DNA of 29,679 bases from Coraliomargarita_B sp046540835. GTDB taxonomy: Bacteria; Verrucomicrobiota; Verrucomicrobiia; Opitutales; Coraliomargaritaceae. Below, piece by piece: positions 16,997 through 25,623 of this stretch; position 1 is the first letter of the stretch; the number at the start of each line of letters is the position of its first letter. The stretch covers positions 1 to 29,679 of the forward strand of contig JBKHEL010000028.1 in NCBI GenBank assembly GCA_046540835.1, read 5' to 3'. Position numbers and translations under genes: made by a program. The notes beneath the pieces were generated by a model, which ran no database searches, was not told the DNA's origin, and was given only the letters and a program-made list of their open reading frames with translations.

Positions 16997-17466
16997 CCCT
17001 CATTTTCGGTTTGGTGGCCGCAGGGCTCGTGCTGCTCTTCTTCGAGGTGATTTTGCCGGGGGGGGTCCTCGGTCTTTTGGGCCTGGCCTGCGTGATCGGC
17101 GCGACCTGGGTGGGCTTTGCGGAGTTTGGGGTATTCGGTGGCAGTTTTACCCTGCTCGGTTCCCTCGCTGCGGCGGTGGCACTGATCTACATCGAGTTCA
17201 AGTGGCTGGGGCGCTCCAGGCTCGGGAAGCAATTTTTCCTCAGCTCGTCCGTCTCCGGGCATTCCAACGAGCCCCAGGGCGAAGCGAGCCTGGTCGGCCG
17301 CGAGGCGCTTGCCATCACCCGGCTCAACCCCAGCGGACGGGTCAGCATCGAGGGAAAGGTCTACGAGGCCTATTCTCAGGACGGTTATATTGAATCCGGC
17401 GAATCGGTGCTTGTCGCGAAGCGGGATAATTTCAAACTCATCATCACAAAACTCAAAAAATCATGA
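16993..17466 (+). CDS. Short NfeD-domain membrane protein
   Basis: 157-residue inner-membrane protein with two to three hydrophobic segments (MTLIFGLVAAGLVLLFFEVI, GLLGLACVIGATWVGF, LLGSLAAAVALIYIEF) and a C-terminal soluble OB-fold (about 95-157) containing LNPSGRVSIEGKVYEAYSQDG, the NfeD signature, also seen at the end of the preceding protein. It lacks the protease domain. Short NfeD proteins are thought to act as partners of flotillins. Coupling is tight: its ATG overlaps the previous stop, and its own stop overlaps the floA start (ATGA, 17463-17466). Confidence 0.9.
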   Translation: MTLIFGLVAAGLVLLFFEVILPGGVLGLLGLACVIGATWVGFAEFGVFGGSFTLLGSLAAAVALIYIEFKWLGRSRLGKQFFLSSSVSGHSNEPQGEASLVGREALAITRLNPSGRVSIEGKVYEAYSQDGYIESGESVLVAKRDNFKLIITKLKKS

Positions 17467-18494
17467 TCTCCACAGAACTCCCCCTCGCACTCGCCGGCTG
17501 GCAGCTCGGTGTGGCCGCTATCCTCGGCCTCATCCTGTTGATTGTCGGTTTCATCATTGTGACCTTCTTCAGCATCTGGCTGCGGGCCCTGCTGTCAGGC
17601 GCTCCGGTCGGATTCCCCACTCTGATCGCCATGCGCCTGCGGGGTGTGCCTGCATCGGTCATCGTCGACGCCCGGATTGCCGCCGTAAAAGCCGGCCTGC
17701 TCATGCCCGTCAATGATCTGGAAGCGCACTATCTGGCCGAAGGTAATATCATCCAAACCGTCCAATCGCTCGTCGCCGCAGACAAGGCCAATATCGAGCT
17801 GGACTGGCAGCGCGCCTGTGCGATTGACCTCGCGACCAAAGGCACGGGAAAGTCCGTGCTCGAAGCGGTGCGCACCTCGATCAACCCGAAGGTCATCGAG
17901 TGCCCGGACCCGAAAGGGGGGCGCAGCACGATCGACGGTGTGGCCAAGGACGGGATCCAGGTGAAGGCCCGGGCCCGTGTGACGGTCCGCTCCAATCTCG
18001 ATAATTATGTCGGCAGCGCGCTGGAGGAGACGGTGATCGCCCGGGTGGGCGAGGGGATCGTCACGACGATCGGCTCGGCCGACACTTATAAGGATGTGCT
18101 TGAATCGCCCGACAAGATTTCCAAGGTCGTGCTCGGGCGCGGACTGGATGTCGGCACGGCGTTTGAGATTCTCTCGATTGACATAGCCGATGTGGATGTC
18201 GGCGAGAATATCGGCGCCAAGCTGCAGGAGTCGCAGGCCGAGGCCGACAAGAATGTCGCCCAGGCCAAGGCCGAAATGCGCCGCGCCGCTGCCGTCGCCC
18301 AGGAGCAGGAGATGAGGGCCCGCGTCGAGGAGATGCAGGCCAAGGTCGTCGAGGCGGAGGCTCAGGTGCCGCTCGCGCTCGCCGAGGCCTTCCGCGCCGG
18401 CAACCTCGGGGTCATGGACTACTACCGCCTCAACAACATCAAGTCCGATACCGACATGCGCGACTCGATTTCCAAGGGAGACGAAAACAAATAG
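17463..18494 (+). CDS. floA: Flotillin-like protein FloA
   Basis: Membrane scaffold of 343 residues that organises functional membrane microdomains; the family is known from Bacillus YqfA/FloA. An N-terminal hydrophobic hairpin (about 15-40: GVAAILGLILLIVGFIIVTFF) is followed by the conserved segment LIAMRLRGVPASVIVDARIAAVKAGL, the SPFH/band-7 core with GIQVKARARVTVRSNLDNYVG and EETVIARVGEGIVTTIGSA, and the Ala/Glu-rich coiled coil (about 255-320). The C-terminus ends in GVMDYYRLNNIKSDTDMRDSI, typical of FloA. It is the fourth gene of the ATGA-linked rmuC-nfeD-nfeD-floA run. A strong hairpin follows its stop. Confidence 0.96.
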   Translation: MISTELPLALAGWQLGVAAILGLILLIVGFIIVTFFSIWLRALLSGAPVGFPTLIAMRLRGVPASVIVDARIAAVKAGLLMPVNDLEAHYLAEGNIIQTVQSLVAADKANIELDWQRACAIDLATKGTGKSVLEAVRTSINPKVIECPDPKGGRSTIDGVAKDGIQVKARARVTVRSNLDNYVGSALEETVIARVGEGIVTTIGSADTYKDVLESPDKISKVVLGRGLDVGTAFEILSIDIADVDVGENIGAKLQESQAEADKNVAQAKAEMRRAAAVAQEQEMRARVEEMQAKVVEAEAQVPLALAEAFRAGNLGVMDYYRLNNIKSDTDMRDSISKGDENK

Positions 18495-18507
18495 CGGAAT
18501 CTGTTGA

Positions 18508-18537
18508 CGGCGGTCCGGCCTGCGGGCCGAACCGCCG
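18508..18537 (+). promoter_or_regulatory. Strong hairpin after floA
   Basis: CGGCGGTCCGGCC (18508-18520), loop TGCG, GGCCGAACCGCCG (18525-18537): a 13-bp stem with one mismatch and no T tract. It probably stabilises the 3' end of the operon mRNA or dampens read-through into the next gene. Its presence argues that this stretch is not coding, although the downstream frame is open through it. Confidence 0.55.
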
Positions 18538-18572
18538 CTCCCGATCTTCCGGCTGGCCTCAACGCAACTCAG

Positions 18573-19229
18573 GTGGATAACATTCTTGAAATTCTGGTCC
18601 CGCTGGCCTTTGCGGCGATCTACTTCTTCGGTAGCATGTTTACCGGTAAGAAGGAGGACGGGGAGCAACCGCCTCCGCTGGTGCCGCGCGATGCTGATTC
18701 CGGTGAAGCGGACGAAGACGCCGAGCGGCAGCGCCGCATCCAGGAGGAGATCCGGCGCAAGATTATGGAGCGCCGACGGTCTCAATCCGGCGAGTCTCCG
18801 GCCCCGCCGCTTCCCGGTGAACGGCCGCGTCCCCGAGAGGAACGCGTTGCCAGGGCACCGGAACCAGTCCCTCAGGAGCGGCGGGTTGCCCGGGAGCAAA
18901 CGGCACACGAGAGCACCTTCTCAGGGGATCATCCGGATGATGCGTATGACAAAAGCATGGATGCCCGGCTCCGCCAGATCGAGGAAACCAAGCGCCGCGC
19001 CGAGCGCCTGAAAAAACAGGCGGACAAGGCGCACATGAAGAATGAGATTGGCTCCGGTTCCGGGAAAAGCACGAAGCGCCGGTCCGGGGCTCATTTCAGC
19101 GGGCCGGTGCGCGAGAGTTTGGCCGATCCGGCAGCTGCGCGCGTCGCTTTCATTTATGGAGAGGTTTTGGGGCGTCCGGTCGGTTTGCGCGATGCCTCCT
19201 CGAGTCGTGTGCCGGGTTTGGATCGGTGA
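18573..19229 (+). CDS. Hypothetical membrane-anchored coiled-coil protein
   Basis: No family recognised. From GTG 18573 it has 218 residues: a single N-terminal membrane helix (NILEILVPLAFAAIYFFGSMF), then a very polar, Pro/Arg/Glu-rich region with a predicted charged helix (RQRRIQEEIRRKIMERRR), a second basic helix (RLRQIEETKRRAERLKKQADKAH) and a short C-terminal part (GPVRESLADPAAARVAFIYGEVLGRP). The frame opens earlier with TTG 18504, but that stretch is the hairpin after floA and codes for a Pro/Gly-rich lead, so the later start is preferred. Position directly after floA suggests a role at the same membrane domains; this is inference only. Confidence 0.65.
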   Translation: MDNILEILVPLAFAAIYFFGSMFTGKKEDGEQPPPLVPRDADSGEADEDAERQRRIQEEIRRKIMERRRSQSGESPAPPLPGERPRPREERVARAPEPVPQERRVAREQTAHESTFSGDHPDDAYDKSMDARLRQIEETKRRAERLKKQADKAHMKNEIGSGSGKSTKRRSGAHFSGPVRESLADPAAARVAFIYGEVLGRPVGLRDASSSRVPGLDR

Positions 19230-19251
19230 GGCAGGTGTGAGGGTTTCAGGG

Positions 19252-19773
19252 ATGCCGGTATCATCGCAGGAAGAGCTCTTCGACGTCGTCGATGGGGAAG
19301 ACCGCGTGCTGCGCCAGGAGCAGCGCGGCATCGTGCACCGTGAACGCCTGTTTCACCGTGCGGTGCATGTGTTTGTGTTGAACGCGGCAGGCCAGCTTTT
19401 TTTGCAGCGCCGGTCCTTTACGAAGGACAGCGCACCCGGCAAGTGGGTGAGCTCCTGTTCCGGTCACGTCGATAGCGGCGAGGACTATGATGAGGCGGCC
19501 CGGCGCGAGCTCGCCGAGGAGATCGGCCTGCGGGAGCCCGGGCACCTGAGGCCCGTGTTTAAGGAAAAGCCCTGCGCGCCGACCGGCAATGAGTTCGTCT
19601 GGGTCTACGATTGCACTTCCGAGGGGCCGTTCGAGCTGGACCGGGACGAAGTGATCGAGGGCCAGTGGATTGAGCGCGATGCGCTACAACATTGGCTCGA
19701 CGAGAGCCCGAGGGATTTCGCCTGGTCGTTCTGCCACCTCTGGGCGAAATACTGCGCTGCCGGGTCCAAATAA
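19252..19773 (+). CDS. Nudix hydrolase (YfcD-like)
   Basis: Hydrolase of 173 residues for a nucleoside-diphosphate-linked substrate, not identified. It has the complete Nudix box: GHVDSGED, then REL and EEIGL at the correct spacing. The N-terminal EELFDVVDGEDRVLRQEQRGIVHRERLFHRAVHVFVLN and FLQRRSFTKDSAPGKW match E. coli YfcD-type proteins and the related isopentenyl-diphosphate isomerase fold; the Nudix glutamates are intact. ATG 19252 gives the usual start just before this segment. The frame is open upstream to 19042 only as an overlap of the previous gene. It begins 22 bp past that gene on the same strand. Confidence 0.9.
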   Translation: MPVSSQEELFDVVDGEDRVLRQEQRGIVHRERLFHRAVHVFVLNAAGQLFLQRRSFTKDSAPGKWVSSCSGHVDSGEDYDEAARRELAEEIGLREPGHLRPVFKEKPCAPTGNEFVWVYDCTSEGPFELDRDEVIEGQWIERDALQHWLDESPRDFAWSFCHLWAKYCAAGSK

Positions 19774-19846
19774 CCCTGCGGGCCCACGATCCACCCACTT
19801 CATCGCTTGCATCGTATCCGCAGTCACCTTATTCAATCGGATACAA

Positions 19847-21364
19847 ATGATTGAAGGCACGCCAACCACACCGCGCATCCTCGTCGTCGATGACGACGAC
19901 GACCTCCGCTACTCGCTCAAGCGGGTGCTCTCTGCGAGAAAGTATGAAGTGCTCGAAGCGGACAGCGGCGAACAGGGTCTGGAGATGGCGCAGAAGCACA
20001 GTCCGCATGTGATCCTGCTCGATAATCGGATGGGCGGCATGAGTGGGATGGAGGCTCTGCAGCACTTGCGGGGGATCAACCCGAATGCGATGATCATCGT
20101 GATGACGGCCTACGGGACCACGCAGACGACGATCGAGGCCATGAAGTTCGGCGCCTTTGATTACATCATGAAGCCCTTCGATCTGAAAAAGATCCTTTCT
20201 CTGACCGAGGCGGCGGTCGCCGCTTCAAGTGATTTGGACCGGGCAAATCAGGAGGAAAGCGGGGGAGGCATCAGCCAGGAAGATGTCGAAGGCGGGATTA
20301 TCGGCAGCTCGGCGGCCATGCAAAACGTGTTTAAGATGATCGGGCAGGTCGCCGCAAGCGATGTGACGGTGATGATCACTGGCGAGAGCGGCACCGGAAA
20401 AGAACTGATCGCCCGCTCGATCTACCAAAACAGCCTGCGTGCGCAGCAGCCCTACATCGCGGTGAACTGTGCCGCCATACCGGAAAACTTGATTGAGAGT
20501 GAGCTTTTCGGGCATGAGAAGGGCTCGTTTACCGGAGCCACCAGCCAGCGAATCGGCAAGTTCGAGCTTTGTGATGGCGGGACGATCTTTCTCGATGAGA
20601 TCGGCGACATGGCCCTGGCCACGCAGACGAAGATCCTCCGCGCACTGCAGGAGGGCGAAATCCAGCGGGTGGGCAGCAGTGAGACCATCAAAGTGGACGT
20701 GCGGATGCTTGCTGCCACAAACAAGCCCCTGGAGGAGATGGTTCGGGAAAAGACCTTCCGGGAAGACCTCTACTACCGCCTCAACGTCGTGCGGATTCAA
20801 TTGCCGCCCCTCCGGCAACGGGTCGAGGATGTGCCGCAGCTCGTGGATTTCGTCCTGCAGCGGCTTTCCCGCGACAGTAAGGCGCAGACGAAGTCGATCT
20901 CGCCCGAAGCCCTCGCACTGCTCAACCGCTACGACTGGCCGGGCAATGTGCGCGAGCTCGAGAATCTGATTTACCGCAGTGCGGTCATGGCGCAGGGAGA
21001 CACCATCCTGATCAAGGATTTGCCTCAGGAGGTGGTCGCCGCGACCGGTGCCCCCCCGGAACCCCCCACACCGGAACCCGCACCTGCTGAAGAAGGGAGC
21101 GGGGCCCCGGCAAACGCACCCGCAGCCGAAGCGGAGGAAGCCGAGTCGCTGCTGCTTGGCCAGCTCCCGGCCAGCCCCTTTGATGCCGCTTATGAGAGCT
21201 TACGGGCGAAACAAAAGACCAATATCCTCGAGCATGCGGAGCGCGAATTGATCGCGCGGGCCCTTGATGAGGCCCAAGGCAAGCAGGTCAAGGCAGCGGA
21301 GATTCTGGGTATGACACGGGCGACCCTGCGCAAGCGGATCGATCAATACGATCTGAATCGTTAA
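19847..21364 (+). CDS. NtrC-family sigma-54-dependent response regulator
   Basis: Two-component transcription activator of 505 residues for sigma-54 promoters. Receiver domain (about 9-125): acidic cluster VDDDDD, phospho-acceptor D59 in ILLDNRM, T88 and K108. AAA+ domain (about 150-390): Walker A GESGTGKE (178-185), the sigma-54 contact loop GSFTGA (225-230, Ser for the commoner Ala), DEIGDMALATQTKILRALQ, and the tail YDWPGNVRELENL. A Pro/Ala/Glu-rich linker (about 410-445) leads to a Fis-type HTH (KQVKAAEILGMTRATLRKRIDQY). No histidine kinase is in the window, so its signal is unknown. ATG 19847 starts directly before the receiver domain; the longer frame upstream overlaps the Nudix gene. 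Confidence 0.95.
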   Translation: MIEGTPTTPRILVVDDDDDLRYSLKRVLSARKYEVLEADSGEQGLEMAQKHSPHVILLDNRMGGMSGMEALQHLRGINPNAMIIVMTAYGTTQTTIEAMKFGAFDYIMKPFDLKKILSLTEAAVAASSDLDRANQEESGGGISQEDVEGGIIGSSAAMQNVFKMIGQVAASDVTVMITGESGTGKELIARSIYQNSLRAQQPYIAVNCAAIPENLIESELFGHEKGSFTGATSQRIGKFELCDGGTIFLDEIGDMALATQTKILRALQEGEIQRVGSSETIKVDVRMLAATNKPLEEMVREKTFREDLYYRLNVVRIQLPPLRQRVEDVPQLVDFVLQRLSRDSKAQTKSISPEALALLNRYDWPGNVRELENLIYRSAVMAQGDTILIKDLPQEVVAATGAPPEPPTPEPAPAEEGSGAPANAPAAEAEEAESLLLGQLPASPFDAAYESLRAKQKTNILEHAERELIARALDEAQGKQVKAAEILGMTRATLRKRIDQYDLNR

Positions 21365-21495
21365 ATCCGGGTGGAGATTGAACAGTTTCGCCTTTTTCCA
21401 GTCTCAGGGAAGGTGCGGGGATCCTGTGTTGACCTTTACCGTCGAATCATTGGCATCCCCTCTGTCTCTAAAAATCCCAAACCATTCGATATCTT

Positions 21496-22611
21496 ATGTT
21501 GTCCAAAAAAATTCGTTTTTTCATCGCCGCTCTAATGAGCGTGAGTCCCTTCATCGCCGCACAGGCAGAGACCGAGTCAGGCTCTGCTGAAACGCCCGAA
21601 GCGGCGGTGCCCGAGATGAGTGAGCAGGAACTGCACGAAATGCTGGGCTTCCTCACCGCGATGGGCGGCGGCGTGGCCACGCTTGAATTGGATGCGGCTG
21701 GAGTCGAGCAAGTCGCCGATGGTCTGGTCCGGATGCTCAAGGGCGAAGTCGACTTGCAAAGCCTGCCGCAGGAGGAAGTCGAGCAGGCATTCAGTGACGC
21801 TGATGCGCGCGCACAGGCAGTTCAGGACGAGGCCGAGGAGTTGCCTACGCTGAGTTCGGGTGCGCTGGAGAAAATCGGGATGGTCATGGCCGTGCAGTCG
21901 GGGCTCACCCAGCTGGGCTTCGGCGCGAATGAGGCAGAGGCGATTCGGGCCGGCTTCCTCGAAGGAGCTGATGTGACGGAGCCCCCCGCCGAGGTCGAGG
22001 CGAAGATGCCCGCCTTCCAGGCCTATATTCAGAAACGCGTCGCGGCAGCCCAGGCAGATGCGGAAGCCGAGCAGGCAAAGGCGGATGAAGCGGCCATGGC
22101 CGAGTTCAAACCCATCGCCGAAGAATGGTCGCAGAAGGAGAATATGAACGTCGTCCTCGAAACAAACCAGGGCGATGTGACGATTGAGCTGTATCCAAAA
22201 GAGGCACCTCTGGCGGTTGCGAATTTCGTCGGCCACATCGAAAACGGCTATTACGATGGGCTCACCTTCCACCGCGTGATCGACGGGTTCATGATTCAGG
22301 GAGGTGATCCGCAGGGCACCGGTGCCGGTGGCGAGTCGATCTGGGGCAAGCCCTTTCCCGATGAATTCACCGAGTCGCTCCGTTTCGATCAGACGGGGCT
22401 ACTCGCTATGGCCAACTCCGGACCGACGACCAACGGCAGCCAGTTTTTTATCACGACTGGCACACCGAACTGGCTCAACGATAAGCACACCATTTTCGGC
22501 AAGGTCGTTTCAGGCTACGAAAATGTCAAAAAGATCGAACAGGCCGAAACCGGTGCCCGCGACAAACCGGTCGAAGATCAGGTGATCGTCAAAGCCTACG
22601 TGCAGGACTAG
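21496..22611 (+). CDS. Secreted cyclophilin-type peptidyl-prolyl isomerase with helical FkpA-like N-terminus
   Basis: Exported foldase of 371 residues. A signal peptide (about 1-24, ending AAQAE) leads to a long acidic helical region (about 40-210) that resembles the N-terminal dimerisation domain of FkpA/Mip-type FKBPs (ALEKIGMVMAVQSGLTQLGF... then EVEAKMPAFQAYIQKRVAAAQADAE). From about 217 there is a complete cyclophilin domain: ELYPKEAPLAVANF, FHRVIDGFMIQGGDP (H259, R260 and the FMIQ core) and MANSGPTTNGSQFFIT. The chaperone-type helical domain joined to a cyclophilin, instead of an FKBP, is unusual. It likely acts in the periplasm on outer-membrane proteins. Tandem hairpins follow the stop. 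Confidence 0.9.
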   Translation: MLSKKIRFFIAALMSVSPFIAAQAETESGSAETPEAAVPEMSEQELHEMLGFLTAMGGGVATLELDAAGVEQVADGLVRMLKGEVDLQSLPQEEVEQAFSDADARAQAVQDEAEELPTLSSGALEKIGMVMAVQSGLTQLGFGANEAEAIRAGFLEGADVTEPPAEVEAKMPAFQAYIQKRVAAAQADAEAEQAKADEAAMAEFKPIAEEWSQKENMNVVLETNQGDVTIELYPKEAPLAVANFVGHIENGYYDGLTFHRVIDGFMIQGGDPQGTGAGGESIWGKPFPDEFTESLRFDQTGLLAMANSGPTTNGSQFFITTGTPNWLNDKHTIFGKVVSGYENVKKIEQAETGARDKPVEDQVIVKAYVQD

Positions 22612-22622
22612 GGCCGAGGGCT

Positions 22623-22689
22623 GGTCAAAGCTCAAGCTTTTGACCTCAAATGCATTTTCATGCGGCTCCCGACCGCCGCATGAAAATGC
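22623..22689. terminator. Tandem hairpins after the cyclophilin gene
   Basis: First: GGTCAAAGC (22623-22631), loop TCAA, GCTTTTGACC (22636-22645), with one bulge. Second: GCATTTTCATGCGG (22652-22665) and CCGCATGAAAATGC (22676-22689), a perfect 14-bp stem with a 10-nt loop. Neither is followed by a T tract, so they may act as mRNA 3'-end barriers or Rho-type terminators and not classic intrinsic ones. Confidence 0.5.
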
Positions 22690-22776
22690 CCTACCCCCGA
22701 TTGCCATAAATGTGTCTTTTTTCTGGCAGGCGTCGAGTGGACCTGTATCTTGACCGGTTTCTCGAAATTCTTGTCT

Positions 22777-24201
22777 ATGGAAAGCACAGCAAATATTTTG
22801 GCGACCCGATATGCGTCGCAGGCCATGCGCTCGGTGTGGAGCGCGGAAGGGCGCGTCGCGCTTGAGCGGGACTACTGGTTGGCGGTTTTGCAGGCGCAGA
22901 AGGATCTCGGCTTAAAGATTCCCCAGGCGTCGATCGACGCTTATGAACGGGTGAAAGGCTGCATTGACCTGGATTCGATCCAGCGGCGCGAAGCGGTGAC
23001 CCGGCACGATGTGAAAGCCCGGATCGAGGAGTTTTGTGCGCTTGCAGGCTATGAGCACATTCACAAAGGGCTGACCAGCCGCGATCTGACGGAAAATGTC
23101 GAGCAGCTCCAGATCCTCAAGGGGCTGGAGGTCATCCGGACCAAGGCGGTGGCGGCCTTGCTCAAACTGGCCGATCGTGCCGAGCAGTGGAAGGGGCTTG
23201 TGATCACCGCCCGCACGCACAATGTGCCCGCGCAGCCGACGACCTTTGGTAAGCGTCTGGCAATGTTTGGCGAGGACCTGCTCTGTGCCACCCGCGAGCT
23301 CGACCGGATCATCAACAATTATCCCGTTCGCGGCCTGAAGGGGCCGGTCGGCACTCAAATGGACTTGCTCACGCTCTTCGACGGCGATCAGACAAAGGTT
23401 GAGGAGCTTGAAGAGCGCATTCTCGACCACCTCGGCGTGGGGGCTGTGCTCGATACGGTCGGTCAGGTCTATCCGCGCGGGCTCGATTTTGAAGTCGTCT
23501 CGGTTTTTGTGCGGCTGGCTTCCGGGCCATCCAGTTTTGCCAAGACGCTTCGGATTATGGCGGGGCATGAGCTGGCGAGCGAAGGCTTTGCCAAGGGCCA
23601 GGTCGGCTCCTCCGCGATGCCACACAAGATGAACAGCCGCAGCTGCGAACGGCTCAACGGCTTCGCCGCGATCCTCAAGGGGCATCTGACCATGGCCAGC
23701 GAGCTGGCCGGGGACCAGTGGAACGAGGGGGATGTCTCCTGCTCCGTGGTGCGACGGGTCTTCCTGCCCGATAGTTTCTATGCGATCGACGGGATGCTCG
23801 ATACCTTCATCACGATCCTCAATCAAATGGAGGTCTATCCTGCGGTGATCGAGCAGGAAAACCGCCGTTATGGACCCTTCCTGGCCACCACCACCGTGTT
23901 GATGGAGGCGGTCAAGGCGGGGGCCGGGCGCGAAGAAGCGCACGAGGCGATCAAAGAGCACGCCGTGGCCACCGTGCGCGATCTGCGGGAGGGCAAGGTC
24001 CTGCACAACGATTTGGTGGAGCGCCTCGGGCAGGACGCTCGCCTCGGACTCTCGGAGCCGATACTGGCCGAGGTCGTGGAGCAGGCCCGGAGCCGCACAG
24101 GGCTCGCCGTCAATCAAGTCGAAGCCTTCGCCCGAGCCGTCCGTGAAGAGGCCGAGAGCGTGCCCGCCGCCCTGGAATATCGGCCCGGTGCGATCCTTTA
24201 A
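22777..24201 (+). CDS. purB: Adenylosuccinate lyase
   Basis: Cytoplasmic enzyme that releases fumarate from SAICAR and adenylosuccinate in purine synthesis. The 474-residue protein shows the three conserved regions of the fumarase/aspartase superfamily: GLTSRDLTENVEQLQ, ARTHNVPAQPTTFGKR with the catalytic His, and the signature GSSAMPHKMN (about 276-286) with the flexible-loop Ser. ATG 22777 (MESTANILATRYAS) fits the family start; the ATG at 22750 would add nine residues. It is followed 60 bp downstream by pfp on the same strand. The tandem hairpins upstream separate it from the cyclophilin gene. Confidence 0.96.
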   Translation: MESTANILATRYASQAMRSVWSAEGRVALERDYWLAVLQAQKDLGLKIPQASIDAYERVKGCIDLDSIQRREAVTRHDVKARIEEFCALAGYEHIHKGLTSRDLTENVEQLQILKGLEVIRTKAVAALLKLADRAEQWKGLVITARTHNVPAQPTTFGKRLAMFGEDLLCATRELDRIINNYPVRGLKGPVGTQMDLLTLFDGDQTKVEELEERILDHLGVGAVLDTVGQVYPRGLDFEVVSVFVRLASGPSSFAKTLRIMAGHELASEGFAKGQVGSSAMPHKMNSRSCERLNGFAAILKGHLTMASELAGDQWNEGDVSCSVVRRVFLPDSFYAIDGMLDTFITILNQMEVYPAVIEQENRRYGPFLATTTVLMEAVKAGAGREEAHEAIKEHAVATVRDLREGKVLHNDLVERLGQDARLGLSEPILAEVVEQARSRTGLAVNQVEAFARAVREEAESVPAALEYRPGAIL

Positions 24202-24261
24202 GGATTGCCATGGGCGAATCATCCCACACACAGTCTAAACACATCCAATCCCTAAACTTAT

Positions 24262-25524
24262 ATGTCTGAACAACTCGAAGGAAACTGTCTCGTCGCCCAG
24301 TCCGGTGGCCCTACTTCCGTGATCAACGCCAGCCTCGCCGGCGTCGTTACCGAAGCACTCAACCATGAGTGCATCGAAGAAATTTACGGCGGTCTGAACG
24401 GGGTGCTCGGGATACTGAATGAACAACTCATCGATCTGGCGGCGGAGTCGCAGCAAAACATCCGCGGACTGCGCTATACCCCGGGGGCCGCGCTGGGCAC
24501 CTGCCGCTATAAACTGCGGGCACAGTCCGATTTTGACCGGGTGCTGCAGGTCTTCGAAGCACACAATATCCGCTACTTTTTCTATGCCGGGGGCAACGAC
24601 TCCCAGGACACCGCAGACAAGATCTCCAAGTTGGCCCAGGAGCGCGGCTACGACCTCCGGGTGATCGGGATTCCCAAAACGATTGATAACGACCTGGTGA
24701 CAACGGATCACACGCCCGGCTACGGCAGCGTCATCAAATACATCTCCACCACAGTCAAGGAAATCGCCTGCGACAATGCGGCCATGGGGCAGCATGATCT
24801 GGTGCAGATTATCGAGGTGATGGGGCGCAGCGCTGGCTGGATCGCCGCCGGCTCCGCATTGGCGAAGCGCCGGGATGATCCCGGCGCGGCACCCCACCTG
24901 ATCTACCTTCCCGAGGTCGCCTTTTCCCCGGAAAAGTTTGTCGCAGATGTGCAGCACGTGCTCCAGAAAGAGCGTTATTGCGTGGTCGTCGTCGGCGAGG
25001 GCCTGGTCGACGCAGACGGCAACTTTGTCTCCACGGACAGTGCCGGTGCGGACGCCTTTGGGCACTCGCAGCTCGGCGGTGCGGGGGAATACCTACGCGG
25101 GCTCGTCGAGGAAGGCCTTCAGGTCAAGGCCCGCTCGGTCAAGCTCGGGATGGCGCAGCGCGCGGCGGTGCACTGTTCCTCGCAGGCCGACAACGACGAA
25201 GCTTTCCTGGCCGGACAAGCAGCGGTCAAGGCCGCGATGGCCGGCGAGACCGATAAGATGGTCACCCTCCTTCGGGGAGAAGGCGAGGGCTACGTCTGCG
25301 AGACGGGCCTGACACCGCTTTCCGAAATCGCCAATGGGGTGAAAAAGCTCCCGGCAAGCTGGATCAATGAAGACGGCGTGAGCATGAACTTCAGCTTCTA
25401 CAAATATGCCCTGCCTCTCATTCAGGGCGAAGTGCAGGTGCCTTTCGAAAATGGCGTGCCCGATCTCGTGCAGCTTAAAATGGAGAAAGTCGACCGCAAG
25501 CTCGGTGCCCACAGCTTCGAATAA
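24262..25524 (+). CDS. pfp: Pyrophosphate-dependent 6-phosphofructokinase
   Basis: Reversible glycolytic enzyme using PPi instead of ATP to make fructose 1,6-bisphosphate. At 420 residues it belongs to the group-II/PPi-type class. The substrate-selecting residues are visible: GGNDS (about 110-114; ATP-type enzymes have GGDGS) and PKTIDND (from 138), whose Lys replaces the Gly of ATP enzymes. QSGGPTSVINASLAGV near the start and MGRSAGWIA are the other family blocks. PPi enzymes are common in Verrucomicrobiota and Planctomycetota relatives, which supports the taxonomic guess. The gene ends in a clear intrinsic terminator. Confidence 0.95.
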   Translation: MSEQLEGNCLVAQSGGPTSVINASLAGVVTEALNHECIEEIYGGLNGVLGILNEQLIDLAAESQQNIRGLRYTPGAALGTCRYKLRAQSDFDRVLQVFEAHNIRYFFYAGGNDSQDTADKISKLAQERGYDLRVIGIPKTIDNDLVTTDHTPGYGSVIKYISTTVKEIACDNAAMGQHDLVQIIEVMGRSAGWIAAGSALAKRRDDPGAAPHLIYLPEVAFSPEKFVADVQHVLQKERYCVVVVGEGLVDADGNFVSTDSAGADAFGHSQLGGAGEYLRGLVEEGLQVKARSVKLGMAQRAAVHCSSQADNDEAFLAGQAAVKAAMAGETDKMVTLLRGEGEGYVCETGLTPLSEIANGVKKLPASWINEDGVSMNFSFYKYALPLIQGEVQVPFENGVPDLVQLKMEKVDRKLGAHSFE

Positions 25525-25548
25525 AGCGCTGCCGCCTATTTGTTTTTC

Positions 25549-25581
25549 AAAGCCCCGCCGGTTCCCCTGGCGGGGCTTTTT
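25549..25581 (+). terminator. Rho-independent terminator of pfp
   Basis: AAAGCCCCGCC (25549-25559), loop GGTTCCCCT, GGCGGGGCTTT (25569-25579) continuing as a five-T run (25577-25581). A perfect 11-bp stem 24 nt past the pfp stop. Confidence 0.92.
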
Positions 25582-25623
25582 GATGAACCTAAAATCGGGA
25601 GTTCGAGTGAGTGAAGTTTAGTA

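Noticed and set aside
17595..18908. 437-residue minus-strand frame rich in Asp/Gly/His
   Set aside because: Antisense of floA and the following gene; no domain pattern.
22912..24231. 439-residue minus-strand frame
   Set aside because: Antisense of purB, which has all family motifs; the frame is a GC shadow.
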